Assembly (NCBI GenBank): GCA_017860765.1
Contig: JAGDMY010000035.1
Span: 1 to 9,535 of the forward strand
DNA: 9,535 nt
Reading direction: 5' to 3'
Source of the DNA: Chloroflexota bacterium
Lineage (GTDB): Bacteria; Chloroflexota; Dehalococcoidia; Dehalococcoidales; UBA3254
Shown: one piece after another, positions 1-6,197 of the stretch
Position numbering within the stretch: the stretch's first letter is position 1
How the letters are laid out: each line of letters starts with the position of its first letter
The notes under the pieces: model-generated
What the model saw: only the letters and a program-made list of their open reading frames with translations
Databases searched by the model: none
What the model was told of the DNA's origin: nothing
Translations under genes and position numbers: made by a program

Positions 1-1368
1 GTTGGAGGTTTGGGCTCGCTGGCAGAGATCTGGCTTAGACGCCGCGACCGCATTTTCAATATGCGCGCCCGTCTGGCTGAACAAGCCGGCGCCGTGCGGT
101 CTCAGACCGATTTCCTGGCAGATAGAATGCGCAAGGTTAAAGCTCAATGCCGGCTGATGAATACCGGCGCAGAAGAGTCTCTGGGACAGATTTGCGAGCA
201 GGAACTGGCTTTTGCCGAGCAGGCAGGCACTGATCTTGCCTTGCCTGATCTGGAAGGGAAAGTAGACCTTTTCCAGGAGTTAAAAGGCAAACTGAGCGCT
301 GCTTTGACAGAGAGCGATGCCAAACTCTCGCAATACTATGACGAAGACCGGCAAAAGTACAATGATTATTTGATTTTAGCCCGCAAATATGGATTTGCCC
401 TCGGTGAGGCCGTCCAGGGGCCGGACTTTTCGCAATTGAACTCCATGGACTATGACCGGGTGCTGGAACTGCAGATAGCCCTGAACGCCCGTTATCAGGC
501 CTCGGCCCGGCTGCTGGCTGAAGGCATTGCCAAACTCCAGGAAAGGCTTTATAGCGAGGTTGACCCGGAATTTAAACGCAGCGGTATTGATATCGCCAGG
601 GATTACTTCTCGCAGGAGCGTTATAGCGAGGCCCTTCAGGAGTTCTTTCAGGAGCTGGGCGATATTGAAAAAATCCTCTTAGAGGCTTTGGGAGGCCTGG
701 AGAAAGAAGTCGCGGGCGTATCGGGCGGTTTAAGAGAAATTATTTCCGGCATCCTTTTGCCCACGGCGCTTAATCTAGGCGATGTGAAAGACGCCAATTT
801 CTACAAAGAAGTCATTGGCAGGATTGATAAATTGTCTCAACCCCCTGGTGAGATTGAAGTGCTGCCCGCTCTGATGCTGGCGGTCTCCAGGTTGGGCGAG
901 CTCGGCGAAGTTATGGCGGGCCTGAGCTCGAGGCTGGGCGAAAAGATGGGTGAACAGGAGGATAGCATCCGCGACCGGACACCGCACGGATTTAGCTGGG
1001 GAGTGGATCAGGAGATCATCAAGCGGATGCATGAAATCTCGCCGACCTTTCTTAAGACCTCCAATCCCATCAATATCAGTAAACGCCTGTCTTTGATGAA
1101 AGATGGGCTAGCGGCTATAGAACCTGCGGCGCGCGCCGTCAAGGATTACTCTGTGGCCCATGAGCTGCTGATTAACTTCAGCAACATAGAGCACCTGGTT
1201 GAGGAGAGAATCAGCGAAGAAGGCATGGTCGGTGTTGATGATCTTCCCGTGAAACGGCGATATGCGCGCGATTACCTCAAGCTATATTGTTTGAAGCACC
1301 CGGCGCAGGTCAGCCTGGAATCAGATACCGGAAGGCTCGTGCGAATCCCTGAAAAAACTGGCCAGTGA
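1..1368 (+). CDS. Long helical protein of a tubulin-like operon, function unknown (5' end uncertain, probably partial)
   Basis: I do not recognise a family. The frame is open to the left edge. The first possible start is TTG at 10, but it lies one base after a GGAGG at 4-8, too close for that motif to serve it, and the next in-frame ATG at 61 has no ribosome binding site. The gene therefore probably begins upstream. Numbering from TTG 10, the 452 residues are almost all charged amphipathic helix, with heptad-like stretches around 10-50, 85-130, 150-185 and 205-245. There is no signal peptide or clear membrane segment, although 236-256 is a glycine- and isoleucine-rich hydrophobic patch. The C-terminus (about 394-446) is more compact, and its pattern of charged helix, LP, RRYARDYL helix and short strands resembles a small winged-helix fold. 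This is weak inference. It is followed after 15 nt by the next gene of the same operon, so a scaffold or adaptor role beside the FtsZ-like protein is plausible. Confidence 0.8.
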   Translation, partial: VGGLGSLAEIWLRRRDRIFNMRARLAEQAGAVRSQTDFLADRMRKVKAQCRLMNTGAEESLGQICEQELAFAEQAGTDLALPDLEGKVDLFQELKGKLSAALTESDAKLSQYYDEDRQKYNDYLILARKYGFALGEAVQGPDFSQLNSMDYDRVLELQIALNARYQASARLLAEGIAKLQERLYSEVDPEFKRSGIDIARDYFSQERYSEALQEFFQELGDIEKILLEALGGLEKEVAGVSGGLREIISGILLPTALNLGDVKDANFYKEVIGRIDKLSQPPGEIEVLPALMLAVSRLGELGEVMAGLSSRLGEKMGEQEDSIRDRTPHGFSWGVDQEIIKRMHEISPTFLKTSNPINISKRLSLMKDGLAAIEPAARAVKDYSVAHELLINFSNIEHLVEERISEEGMVGVDDLPVKRRYARDYLKLYCLKHPAQVSLESDTGRLVRIPEKTGQ

Positions 1369-1383
1369 AATGGGAAGGCTAAA

Positions 1384-2451
1384 ATGACAGGCAAAATGGA
1401 AGAGATGGCAGTTAAAGCTAAAATTCGCCGCTGGCGCCATGTCCGCTCGGGCTGGCTGGTGTTCAGGCCCGACCAGATGGCGGTCTACCGGTGCAAGTTC
1501 CTATCCGGTCTGGAAGAGGTAAAGGCCTTCGATAATGGCAGCCTGGTTGGGTCTGAACCGGATACCGCCTCCAACAGCCTGCGGATAGTATTTAAAAGCC
1601 CTCAAGAGGACCTGACGGAAGAGGAGCTGTTCACGTTTGCCGGTGAGAGTCACTTTAAAACGGCCAGCGCGGCCCTGGCAGGCCTGCAAAAAGAGGCGGA
1701 AGAAAGGAAAAGGCGGCAGGAAGAGGAATCTGCCCGGCTGGAAAAGGAAGAGCAGGAGCGCCAGCGTCTCACCCGTGAGGCTTTTGCCAAAGAGGTCTGG
1801 GAAATATCTGAGATCCTGTGGTCAATAGCCAGAGCGGACTATTATATGGTCTACGCCGTTATGACAGCTGACTGGGAAGAGGCCAGAAAGCACTATTCGA
1901 CCCTCTGGCAGCAGTCTGATAGGCTGAAAATTATCGAATCAATCGATCTGGCGGCAAGTTTGAACGAGCTTGATACCGCCGTCAGTTCGCGTAATGGTCA
2001 GGAGGTCATCCGGAGGGCAGGTGACCTTATCAAATGTTTGTCAGACCAGATCAGGCAAAACGGGACAACCTGGTCCAGGTGGGAGAATGATAAAAACATA
2101 CTCTTCGGCGTATACCCAAACCGCCGCCATTTGCCCTATTTCCTGCTTTTCGCGGCGTGTCAGTATGAGGCCCTCCTTAGTGCCCGGATTGAGGACTGGA
2201 CAGGCGTGAATGCCGCTTTAAGGCTGCTCAGGTCGTCCAGCCCTATTATCCACCGCTGCTTTGAGACCGATTTCGATAGTTTGTTAGATGCCACGAGCAG
2301 CGCCACAGCGGCCAGAAACACGGGCTTAATTGCCGACCTGGCAGGGCGCCTGGAAGGCGCTGCATCAGCTTCCTTCAAGTCCAGACCCTTCAGATTCGAG
2401 GCATCTGCAGAACGAGCGGAGGAAGAGAACCATGTTGTTGTGTCCCAATAA
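1384..2451 (+). CDS. Protein with beta-rich (PH-like?) N-terminus, coiled coil and helical C-terminal domain; tubulin-like operon
   Basis: Hypothetical protein of 355 aa. The ATG at 1384 is chosen because GGGAAGG at 1372-1378 sits 5 nt upstream; ATGs at 1396 and 1405 are less well placed. Residues about 14-100 alternate short strands (GWLVFRPDQMAVYR, LRIVF, ELFTFAGE) and end in a helix, FKTASAALAGL. This layout is reminiscent of a PH/GRAM-like domain, but I infer it from pattern only. Residues about 102-140 are a highly charged Glu/Arg/Lys coiled coil. Residues 140-325 are helical, rich in Trp and Tyr, with repeat-like helix pairs. The last 25 residues are polar and probably disordered. There is no signal peptide or convincing membrane segment (the patch LPYFLLFAACQYEALL at 250-265 is short). 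The 3' end overlaps the FtsZ-like gene by 20 nt, so the two are translationally linked. If the N-terminus is PH-like, it could tether the tubulin-like partner to membrane or protein. Confidence 0.85.
   Translation: MTGKMEEMAVKAKIRRWRHVRSGWLVFRPDQMAVYRCKFLSGLEEVKAFDNGSLVGSEPDTASNSLRIVFKSPQEDLTEEELFTFAGESHFKTASAALAGLQKEAEERKRRQEEESARLEKEEQERQRLTREAFAKEVWEISEILWSIARADYYMVYAVMTADWEEARKHYSTLWQQSDRLKIIESIDLAASLNELDTAVSSRNGQEVIRRAGDLIKCLSDQIRQNGTTWSRWENDKNILFGVYPNRRHLPYFLLFAACQYEALLSARIEDWTGVNAALRLLRSSSPIIHRCFETDFDSLLDATSSATAARNTGLIADLAGRLEGAASASFKSRPFRFEASAERAEEENHVVVSQ
2418..2425 (+). promoter_or_regulatory. Ribosome binding site that sets the start of the FtsZ-like gene
   Basis: GGAGGAAG at 2418-2425 places the GGAGG core 9 nt before ATG 2432. 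The frame stays open to an earlier ATG at 2330, but that start has no such site and would add 34 residues of low-complexity sequence in front of the zinc ribbon. The site lies inside the 3' end of the preceding gene, as expected for coupled translation. Confidence 0.75.
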
Positions 2452-3754
2452 TCATGAAAACCTGGATGGGTTGAGTCACTGCCGGGTCTGCGGATTGCCC
2501 CTTCACGACCTGGGTGCGGAGTTCGCCTCTCTCGCGGAAGGCCTCTCCCTGCGTTGCGAGATGGGGCGCCGGGCTGCAGGAAAGTTGCTGGTCGGCCTGG
2601 GGACTGTAGGCGCCGGTCTAATTGAGACCTGCCAGGCGCAGTATGGTGACAGCAATCCGGAGTGCTCCTATGTGGCAGTAGACACGGCCGAAACCTCCCC
2701 GCTAAATGGGTCCGGCCCCATACTGCGGCTGAAAATTGGTAGTTCTGACCCGGGCGCCGGAACCTTCTGTGGTGTGGGAGAAGAAGTGACAAGAGACGAC
2801 CCGCACCTGCTGCCGGTGTTCAGAAGGGCAGGTTTAAACCACCAGGATGAAAATCAGGTAGCCTTCTTTATAGCAGGGGTGGGAGGAGGAATCGGGAGCG
2901 CTGCCTCAGTATTGATTGAGAAGGCCCGTCGCTTAAACCCGGACTTTCATGCCGTGGCGCTGATAGTCGTTCCCGGGTTGGATGAGTCATTCCACAACCA
3001 GCTGAACGCATGCTATGCACTGTCCCGTTTGCTTGACAATGGCGGCAGGCAAGCCGCTGATACGGTCATCGCTCTGCAATACGACAGAATAAAGAGACTG
3101 CGAGGCGTGGGCGCTGGCGGTCAGGAACTAGCCGGCGACGGGCTGCTGTCAGCCTTGACTGATTTGCTCCTGAAAAACCTTTCTTCCCAGTATATTACCG
3201 AAATTGTGCGTATCAACCGCTCGGCAGCGGTGAATCTGGTAGTCCCCTGTCTGGCTCTCGGTCGCAGCCTGGAAATTTTCGCCAGCCTGAACAATATTCT
3301 GGAAAGCGCCGTTAGCTGTTCTGCGAATCGGCTTTCGCCACCTGCTGTGCTTACCTGCCACCTGCTGCTCAGGGTTCCCCTGAACCGGGCTTCTGACTTC
3401 GGTGAAGAAGCGGTCAACGAGCAGTTGTGGTCGTTGGTCAGGAACCATTTCCCCGGGGTGAAAGCGGTGTCGCAAGCCATAACTTATAGCGACGAGCAGC
3501 ACGACAGAATCGATGCCTGTATCCTTCTGGGCGGCGGCTCGGCTGCCAGCGCACTGTTTGCCGATGACAGCCATCTCGCCGATTTCCAGGAGGAGCTGGA
3601 AAGGCAAAGCAGCCGTCAGCCCTGCGGTCTAAATCAGGAGACCCTGAAGCTGGTCTCGGATACGCTGGCCCAATATGACCTGGCGCTGGACGGATTGAGG
3701 GAAGAGCGCAAGACGAAAAAGATAAGAACGCGGTCGGCCCGTCGGCATGGATAG
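2432..3754 (+). CDS. Zinc-ribbon protein with FtsZ/tubulin-like GTPase domain
   Basis: Protein of 440 aa from ATG 2432. Residues 1-24 form a zinc ribbon: C4-x3-H8 and C17-x2-C20, in the CPN-H-EN...C-CG-PL style seen on many bacterial signalling proteins. From about residue 51 the order of motifs matches the tubulin/FtsZ superfamily. There is a Gly-rich T1 loop (LLVGLGTVGAG, 52-62), a T3-like strand-loop (VAVDTAETSP, 81-90) and the nucleotide-binding T4 signature as AGVGGGIGSA (148-157), where FtsZ has GGGTGTG. A T5-like stretch (VVPGLDESFHNQLNACYALSRLLDN) is followed by a T6-like strand, DTVIALQYDRIKRL (210-223). The T7 region around 255-285 shows no canonical N-x-D-x-x-D acidic pair, so GTP hydrolysis may be weak or lost. 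The tail (421-440) is strongly basic. This is not the cell-division FtsZ, since there is no FtsA/SepF context and no canonical FtsZ C-terminal peptide. It is likely a divergent FtsZ-like paralogue of the kind proposed to act in membrane remodelling. It is the last gene of the operon. Confidence 0.85.
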   Translation: MLLCPNNHENLDGLSHCRVCGLPLHDLGAEFASLAEGLSLRCEMGRRAAGKLLVGLGTVGAGLIETCQAQYGDSNPECSYVAVDTAETSPLNGSGPILRLKIGSSDPGAGTFCGVGEEVTRDDPHLLPVFRRAGLNHQDENQVAFFIAGVGGGIGSAASVLIEKARRLNPDFHAVALIVVPGLDESFHNQLNACYALSRLLDNGGRQAADTVIALQYDRIKRLRGVGAGGQELAGDGLLSALTDLLLKNLSSQYITEIVRINRSAAVNLVVPCLALGRSLEIFASLNNILESAVSCSANRLSPPAVLTCHLLLRVPLNRASDFGEEAVNEQLWSLVRNHFPGVKAVSQAITYSDEQHDRIDACILLGGGSAASALFADDSHLADFQEELERQSSRQPCGLNQETLKLVSDTLAQYDLALDGLREERKTKKIRTRSARRHG

Positions 3755-3771
3755 AATCCGGGACTTTTTTT
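3743..3771 (+). terminator. Possible weak terminator after the tubulin-like operon
   Basis: A run of seven T (3765-3771) follows GGAC just after the TAG stop at 3752-3754. Upstream pairing is poor: only about 4 bp of CCCG/CGGG can be drawn, and the upstream arm falls in the last codons of the gene. The T-run and its position favour transcription ending here. The stem alone would not convince. Confidence 0.3.
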
Positions 3772-3830
3772 GCTGCTTCCAGCTCAACGATAAACCGGCA
3801 TAAAAGTAGTGGTGTCAGAAGTCTTAAACG

Positions 3831-3859
3831 TTGACATTGATTCCTCTATGTTTTATGAT
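3831..3859 (+). promoter_or_regulatory. Sigma-A-type promoter of the adenosine-specific kinase gene
   Basis: TTGACA (3831-3836), a 17-bp spacer, then TATGAT (3854-3859). The -35 is perfect and the -10 has five of six matches at ideal spacing. Predicted transcription begins near 3866. That rules out in-frame starts at 3831 (TTG), 3849 or 3855 for the following gene and supports ATG 3921. Confidence 0.75.
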
Positions 3860-3920
3860 TGAGTTCCAAATTGGCAAGTCGCAGAAATTTATTCGTGGAT
3901 TGAAAAAGGCAGGTGAGCAG

Positions 3921-4403
3921 ATGGTAGAAATCAAGACCCTCAAGATTGAACCGGGAGAAAGCCAGATTATCCTGGGACAAGGCCATTTCATAAAATCCGT
4001 CGAAGACCTGCATGAAGCCCTGGTCAATTCCGTGCCCGGTATAAAATTTGGCCTGGCCTTCTGTGAGTCCAGCGGTCCCTGTTTGATAAGACACAGTGGG
4101 ACTGATCAGGACCTGGAGAAAGTGGCCTCAAAATACGCTTTTGACCTGGGCTGCGGTCACAGTTTTATTATTCTTATCAGGGATGCTTATCCGATCAATG
4201 TCCTGCCGAGACTCAGGGAAGTCCCGGAAGTGGTCAATTTCTTTGCCGCAACTGCCAATCCCCTCACCGTATTAATAGCTGAAAATGAACAGGGCCGCGG
4301 TATTCTGGGCGTCATTGATGGCTTGAAGCCGAAGGGCATAGAAACAGAGAAAGATATCAGCGAACGAAAGGGATTTCTGAGAAAAATAGGTTATAAATTT
4401 TAA
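3921..4403 (+). CDS. Adenosine-specific kinase family protein (DUF355 / PF04008)
   Basis: Protein of 160 aa matching the family length. It opens with the typical EIKTLKIEPGESQIILGQGHFIKSVEDL segment and continues with PGIKFGLAFCE(S)SGPCLIRHSGTD, GCGHSFIILIRDAYPINVL, VVNFFAATANPLTVL and a C-terminal GRGILGVIDG, all family hallmarks as I remember them. Archaeal and thermophilic members have been described as small adenosine-binding kinases. Assignment to the family is firm, but the in vivo reaction is less certain. The ATG at 3921 is preferred because AGGTGAG (3911-3917) lies just upstream, the family normally starts here, and the promoter at 3831-3859 would be untranscribed coding sequence if an earlier start were used. 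The gene is monocistronic, with its own strong promoter, and converges with the acyl-CoA dehydrogenase. It would be a soluble cytoplasmic protein. Confidence 0.9.
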   Translation: MVEIKTLKIEPGESQIILGQGHFIKSVEDLHEALVNSVPGIKFGLAFCESSGPCLIRHSGTDQDLEKVASKYAFDLGCGHSFIILIRDAYPINVLPRLREVPEVVNFFAATANPLTVLIAENEQGRGILGVIDGLKPKGIETEKDISERKGFLRKIGYKF

Positions 4404-4427
4404 GTTATTGTTTCAATTGTGCCGGGT

Positions 4428-4451
4428 CGGGGATGGCTAAAAAATGCCCCG
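4428..4451. other. GC-rich hairpin between convergent genes, possible terminator
   Basis: CGGGG (4428-4432) pairs with CCCCG (4447-4451), extendable inward by AT/AT past a single bulged G. It lies in the 51-bp gap between two convergent genes, where a bidirectional terminator is expected. Neither flank carries a T-run, so intrinsic termination is only a suggestion. Confidence 0.3.
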
Positions 4452-4454
4452 GGT

Positions 4455-5624
4455 TCATTCCAGCTTACCTAACAGGGAACGCGCGATAGTGTTTTTATGA
4501 ATTTCCCTGGTACCCTCAACCAGCTCGAAATGCCTGGCATCCCGATAAAATCTTTCGACCTCATTTTCGAGCATGTAGCCGTGGCCCCCCAGGATTTCGA
4601 TGGCCTCATCGGCCACTTCAACTGCCACCCTGGCAGGAAACCACTTCGCCATGGATGACAGTTTGGGGTCGATCTTTCCCTCTTTATCAAACTGATAGGC
4701 GGCTTCATACACCAGCAATCTAACAGCTTCTATTTTGGTTGCCATTTCCGCCAATTTATGAGAGATCGCCTGGAATGTCCCTATTTTATGGCCAAAAGCG
4801 GACCTATTTTGGGCATAGGTAAGTGCTCGTTCAAAAGCCCCTTGAGCTAAACCTACAGCGGAAGCTCCGACTTCAACCCGGTATCCATCCAGGAATTCTA
4901 TGGTATTATAGAAGCCCCGCCCTTCCTCCCCTACCAGATTGGAAAGGGGAACTCTGACATTGCTGAAGGAGACCTGGGTGGCGGCACTGGCATGCCAGCC
5001 CATTTTCTCAAATACCGAGATAGAGACTCCACTTTGTTGTGCCGGATTATCGACAATGATAGTGCTCTGACCCCGGTAGGGAGGTTTGGCCTCCGCCGCA
5101 GTCTGACAGAGCACCACCGCAAATTTGGCAATGTCAGCAAAACTGATGAAAGTCTTGGTACCGTTAATAATATATTCCGCGCCTTCTTTTTGCGCAGTAA
5201 CGGATAAGGGGAAGGTGACCAGGTCGCTGCCGCGGTCCGGTTCTGTAAAACAGCCAGAAACCGGCAGTCCTTCACCGCTGCATACCGGAGGCAGATATTT
5301 TCTCTTTTGTTCCGGATCGCCGCACCTGAGGACTATTTTAGAGGCAAACATCGAGGCTGCAATGCTTACGCCAACTCCGGCACCCACCCGGCAAAGCTCC
5401 TGACATACCAGGGCCTTTTCCATAAGCCCGTATCCCCCGCCCCCATATTCTTGAGGAAAGTCTATAGTAATAAAACCCAGGTGGCTGGCTTTTTTCATCA
5501 GTTCCGTGGGAAACCTGTGGTTGCGTTCAATGTCAAGCATCAGTTCAGACGTAAATTCAGCCTCAGCGAATTCCCTGACCGCCCTTTGAATATCTTTCTG
5601 CTCCTTAGTCAGGTCGAAGTCCAT
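4455..5624 (-). CDS. Acyl-CoA dehydrogenase
   Basis: Complete FAD-dependent acyl-CoA dehydrogenase of 389 aa, the usual length. It oxidises an acyl-CoA to the 2-enoyl-CoA and passes electrons to ETF in the cytoplasm. The helical N-domain starts DFDLTKEQKDIQRAVREFA. The middle beta-domain carries the FAD/substrate signature CFTEPDRGSD (125-134) and the strand YIINGTKTFIS (151-161). The C-domain has R274-SAFG, QAISHKLAEM (285-294), EILGGHGYM (343-351), and V-E370-GT, whose Glu is at the position of the catalytic base in short- and medium-chain enzymes. The start at 5624 is supported by GGAGG (minus strand, 5633-5637) 8 nt upstream. No ETF, thiolase or CoA ligase gene is adjacent, so the substrate cannot be set. 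Short-chain, branched, glutaryl and alicyclic acyl-CoAs all remain possible. An AT-rich dyad lies in its leader. Confidence 0.95.
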   Translation of the reverse strand: MDFDLTKEQKDIQRAVREFAEAEFTSELMLDIERNHRFPTELMKKASHLGFITIDFPQEYGGGGYGLMEKALVCQELCRVGAGVGVSIAASMFASKIVLRCGDPEQKRKYLPPVCSGEGLPVSGCFTEPDRGSDLVTFPLSVTAQKEGAEYIINGTKTFISFADIAKFAVVLCQTAAEAKPPYRGQSTIIVDNPAQQSGVSISVFEKMGWHASAATQVSFSNVRVPLSNLVGEEGRGFYNTIEFLDGYRVEVGASAVGLAQGAFERALTYAQNRSAFGHKIGTFQAISHKLAEMATKIEAVRLLVYEAAYQFDKEGKIDPKLSSMAKWFPARVAVEVADEAIEILGGHGYMLENEVERFYRDARHFELVEGTREIHKNTIARSLLGKLE

Positions 5625-5643
5625 AATCCTCTCCTCCTACGTA

Positions 5644-5662
5644 TTTATATTGATAATATAAA
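5644..5662 (-). promoter_or_regulatory. AT-rich inverted repeat in the leader of the acyl-CoA dehydrogenase gene, possible operator
   Basis: TTTATATTGATAATATAAA is a perfect 8-bp inverted repeat with a 3-bp centre, ending about 20 bp before the start codon on the minus strand. On that strand it contains TATATT/TATTAT, either of which could be the -10. No good -35 is visible. A repressor site over the core promoter would fit, but an AT-rich dyad can also arise by chance. Confidence 0.35.
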
Positions 5663-5753
5663 CCCCTGGGAGTAATAATTAAATACTTATCTACGCCTTT
5701 TTAACCCCCGGATTACGGGCCTTTAAGGTCCCAAAATACGTCCCAATACTTAG

Positions 5754-5780
5754 TTGATCGAGAAAAGATTGCCATATAAT
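5754..5780 (+). promoter_or_regulatory. Promoter of the 38-codon peptide gene
   Basis: A perfect TATAAT lies at 5775-5780. TTGATC at 5754-5759 is the best -35, with a short 15-bp spacer; TAGTTG at 5751 gives 18 bp but a worse match. Predicted transcription starts near 5787, shortly before GAGGAGA at 5794-5800. Confidence 0.5.
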
Positions 5781-5811
5781 GAAATTGAACTTCGAGGAGA
5801 CAGGCGGTAGT

Positions 5812-5928
5812 ATGAAAGTTCTCAAGCTAATATTAATGACCGGTATCCTGGGGATTACGGCCTTTATGATAGACGTGAAATTGGTCCCCGTTGTCTACTT
5901 TTATTTGCAAAAACTCGGGATAATTTAG
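5812..5928 (+). CDS. Small hydrophobic peptide, 38 aa, unknown function
   Basis: An open frame from ATG 5812 to TAG 5926-5928. It begins MKVLKLILMTGILGITAFMI and continues with a second hydrophobic stretch (LVPVVYFYLQ) after a central Asp-Val-Lys. There are four Lys and one Asp, so the peptide is basic. Residues about 5-20, and possibly 24-32, could insert in a membrane. GAGGAGA at 5794-5800 lies 11 nt upstream, a little far but usable. Support comes from architecture: a TATAAT promoter before it, a strong intrinsic terminator directly after it, and nothing else in the transcript. I know no family for it. Small hydrophobic type I toxins, membrane-protein modulators and leader peptides are all compatible, and the transcript could instead act as a small RNA. 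Confidence 0.5.
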   Translation: MKVLKLILMTGILGITAFMIDVKLVPVVYFYLQKLGII

Positions 5929-5957
5929 AAGCGTTATTTAATTCGATTTGAAAAATG

Positions 5958-5997
5958 GGCCAGCAGGTTCTAATTTATTAGTTCCGGCTGGCCTTTT
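5958..5997 (+). terminator. Intrinsic terminator after the 38-codon peptide gene
   Basis: GGCCAGCAGG (5958-5967) pairs with CCGGCTGGCC (5984-5993) over ten positions with one mismatch, a 16-nt loop, then TTTT (5994-5997). AAAAAT precedes the left arm, so it could also stop transcripts from the opposite strand. It is the clearest terminator in the window. Confidence 0.8.
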
Positions 5998-6012
5998 GAT
6001 ATAAGGTCTTAT

Positions 6013-6042
6013 TTGCCTTTTGGTGTCTTTATTATGGATAAT
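6013..6042 (+). promoter_or_regulatory. Candidate promoter for the 42-codon / 127-aa gene pair
   Basis: TTGCCT (6013-6018), an 18-bp spacer and GATAAT (6037-6042) lie between the terminator at 5958-5997 and the ATG at 6069. Each box differs from consensus by one or two bases. Transcription would begin near 6049. Confidence 0.4.
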
Positions 6043-6068
6043 AGTATGAGAAAGATAGGCAATTAGTA

Positions 6069-6197
6069 ATGAGAGCTGATAAATACAGCGGACAACTTTA
6101 TGAGGATTTTTGGGACTGGCTGCGCACTTACCCTGTCTGGATTTTAAGTTTATTCTTCGCGTATGTGCGCTACCTTATGACCACCGAGGAAGTGTAA
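6069..6197 (+). CDS. Small membrane-anchored peptide, 42 aa, coupled to the downstream gene
   Basis: An open frame from ATG 6069 to TAA 6195-6197. The N-terminus is polar and aromatic (MRADKYSGQLYEDFWDWLRT), and a hydrophobic segment follows (about 22-36, VWILSLFFAYVRYLM), ending in an acidic TTEEV tail. This is the pattern of a single-span or amphipathic membrane peptide. The upstream ribosome binding site is poor: only AGG at 6057-6059 is seen. Strong support comes from the junction. Its stop codon is directly followed by the ATG of the 127-aa gene (TAAATG), and the GAGGAAG site for that gene lies inside its last codons, as in coupled operons. I do not recognise a family, and a chance open frame cannot be excluded without homologues. 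Confidence 0.55.
   Translation: MRADKYSGQLYEDFWDWLRTYPVWILSLFFAYVRYLMTTEEV

Noticed and set aside
2330..2431. N-terminal extension of the FtsZ-like protein to ATG 2330
   Set aside because: It would overlap the previous gene by more than 120 bp and adds a low-complexity stretch. GGAGG at 2418-2422 points to ATG 2432, directly ahead of the zinc ribbon.
2160..2792. A 210-codon open frame on the minus strand across the junction of the second and third operon genes
   Set aside because: It lies opposite two well-supported coding frames, is dominated by Arg, Pro and His from reverse reading of GC-rich codons, shows no domain and has no convincing ribosome binding site. It is a shadow frame.
3149..3607. 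Two overlapping minus-strand frames (119 and 152 codons) inside the FtsZ-like gene
   Set aside because: They are antisense to a clear tubulin-like domain and have no recognisable motif or upstream signal.
5708..5774. A 20-codon minus-strand frame starting ATGGCAATC upstream of the acyl-CoA dehydrogenase gene
   Set aside because: It is very short, with no ribosome binding site and no promoter or terminator arrangement to support it.
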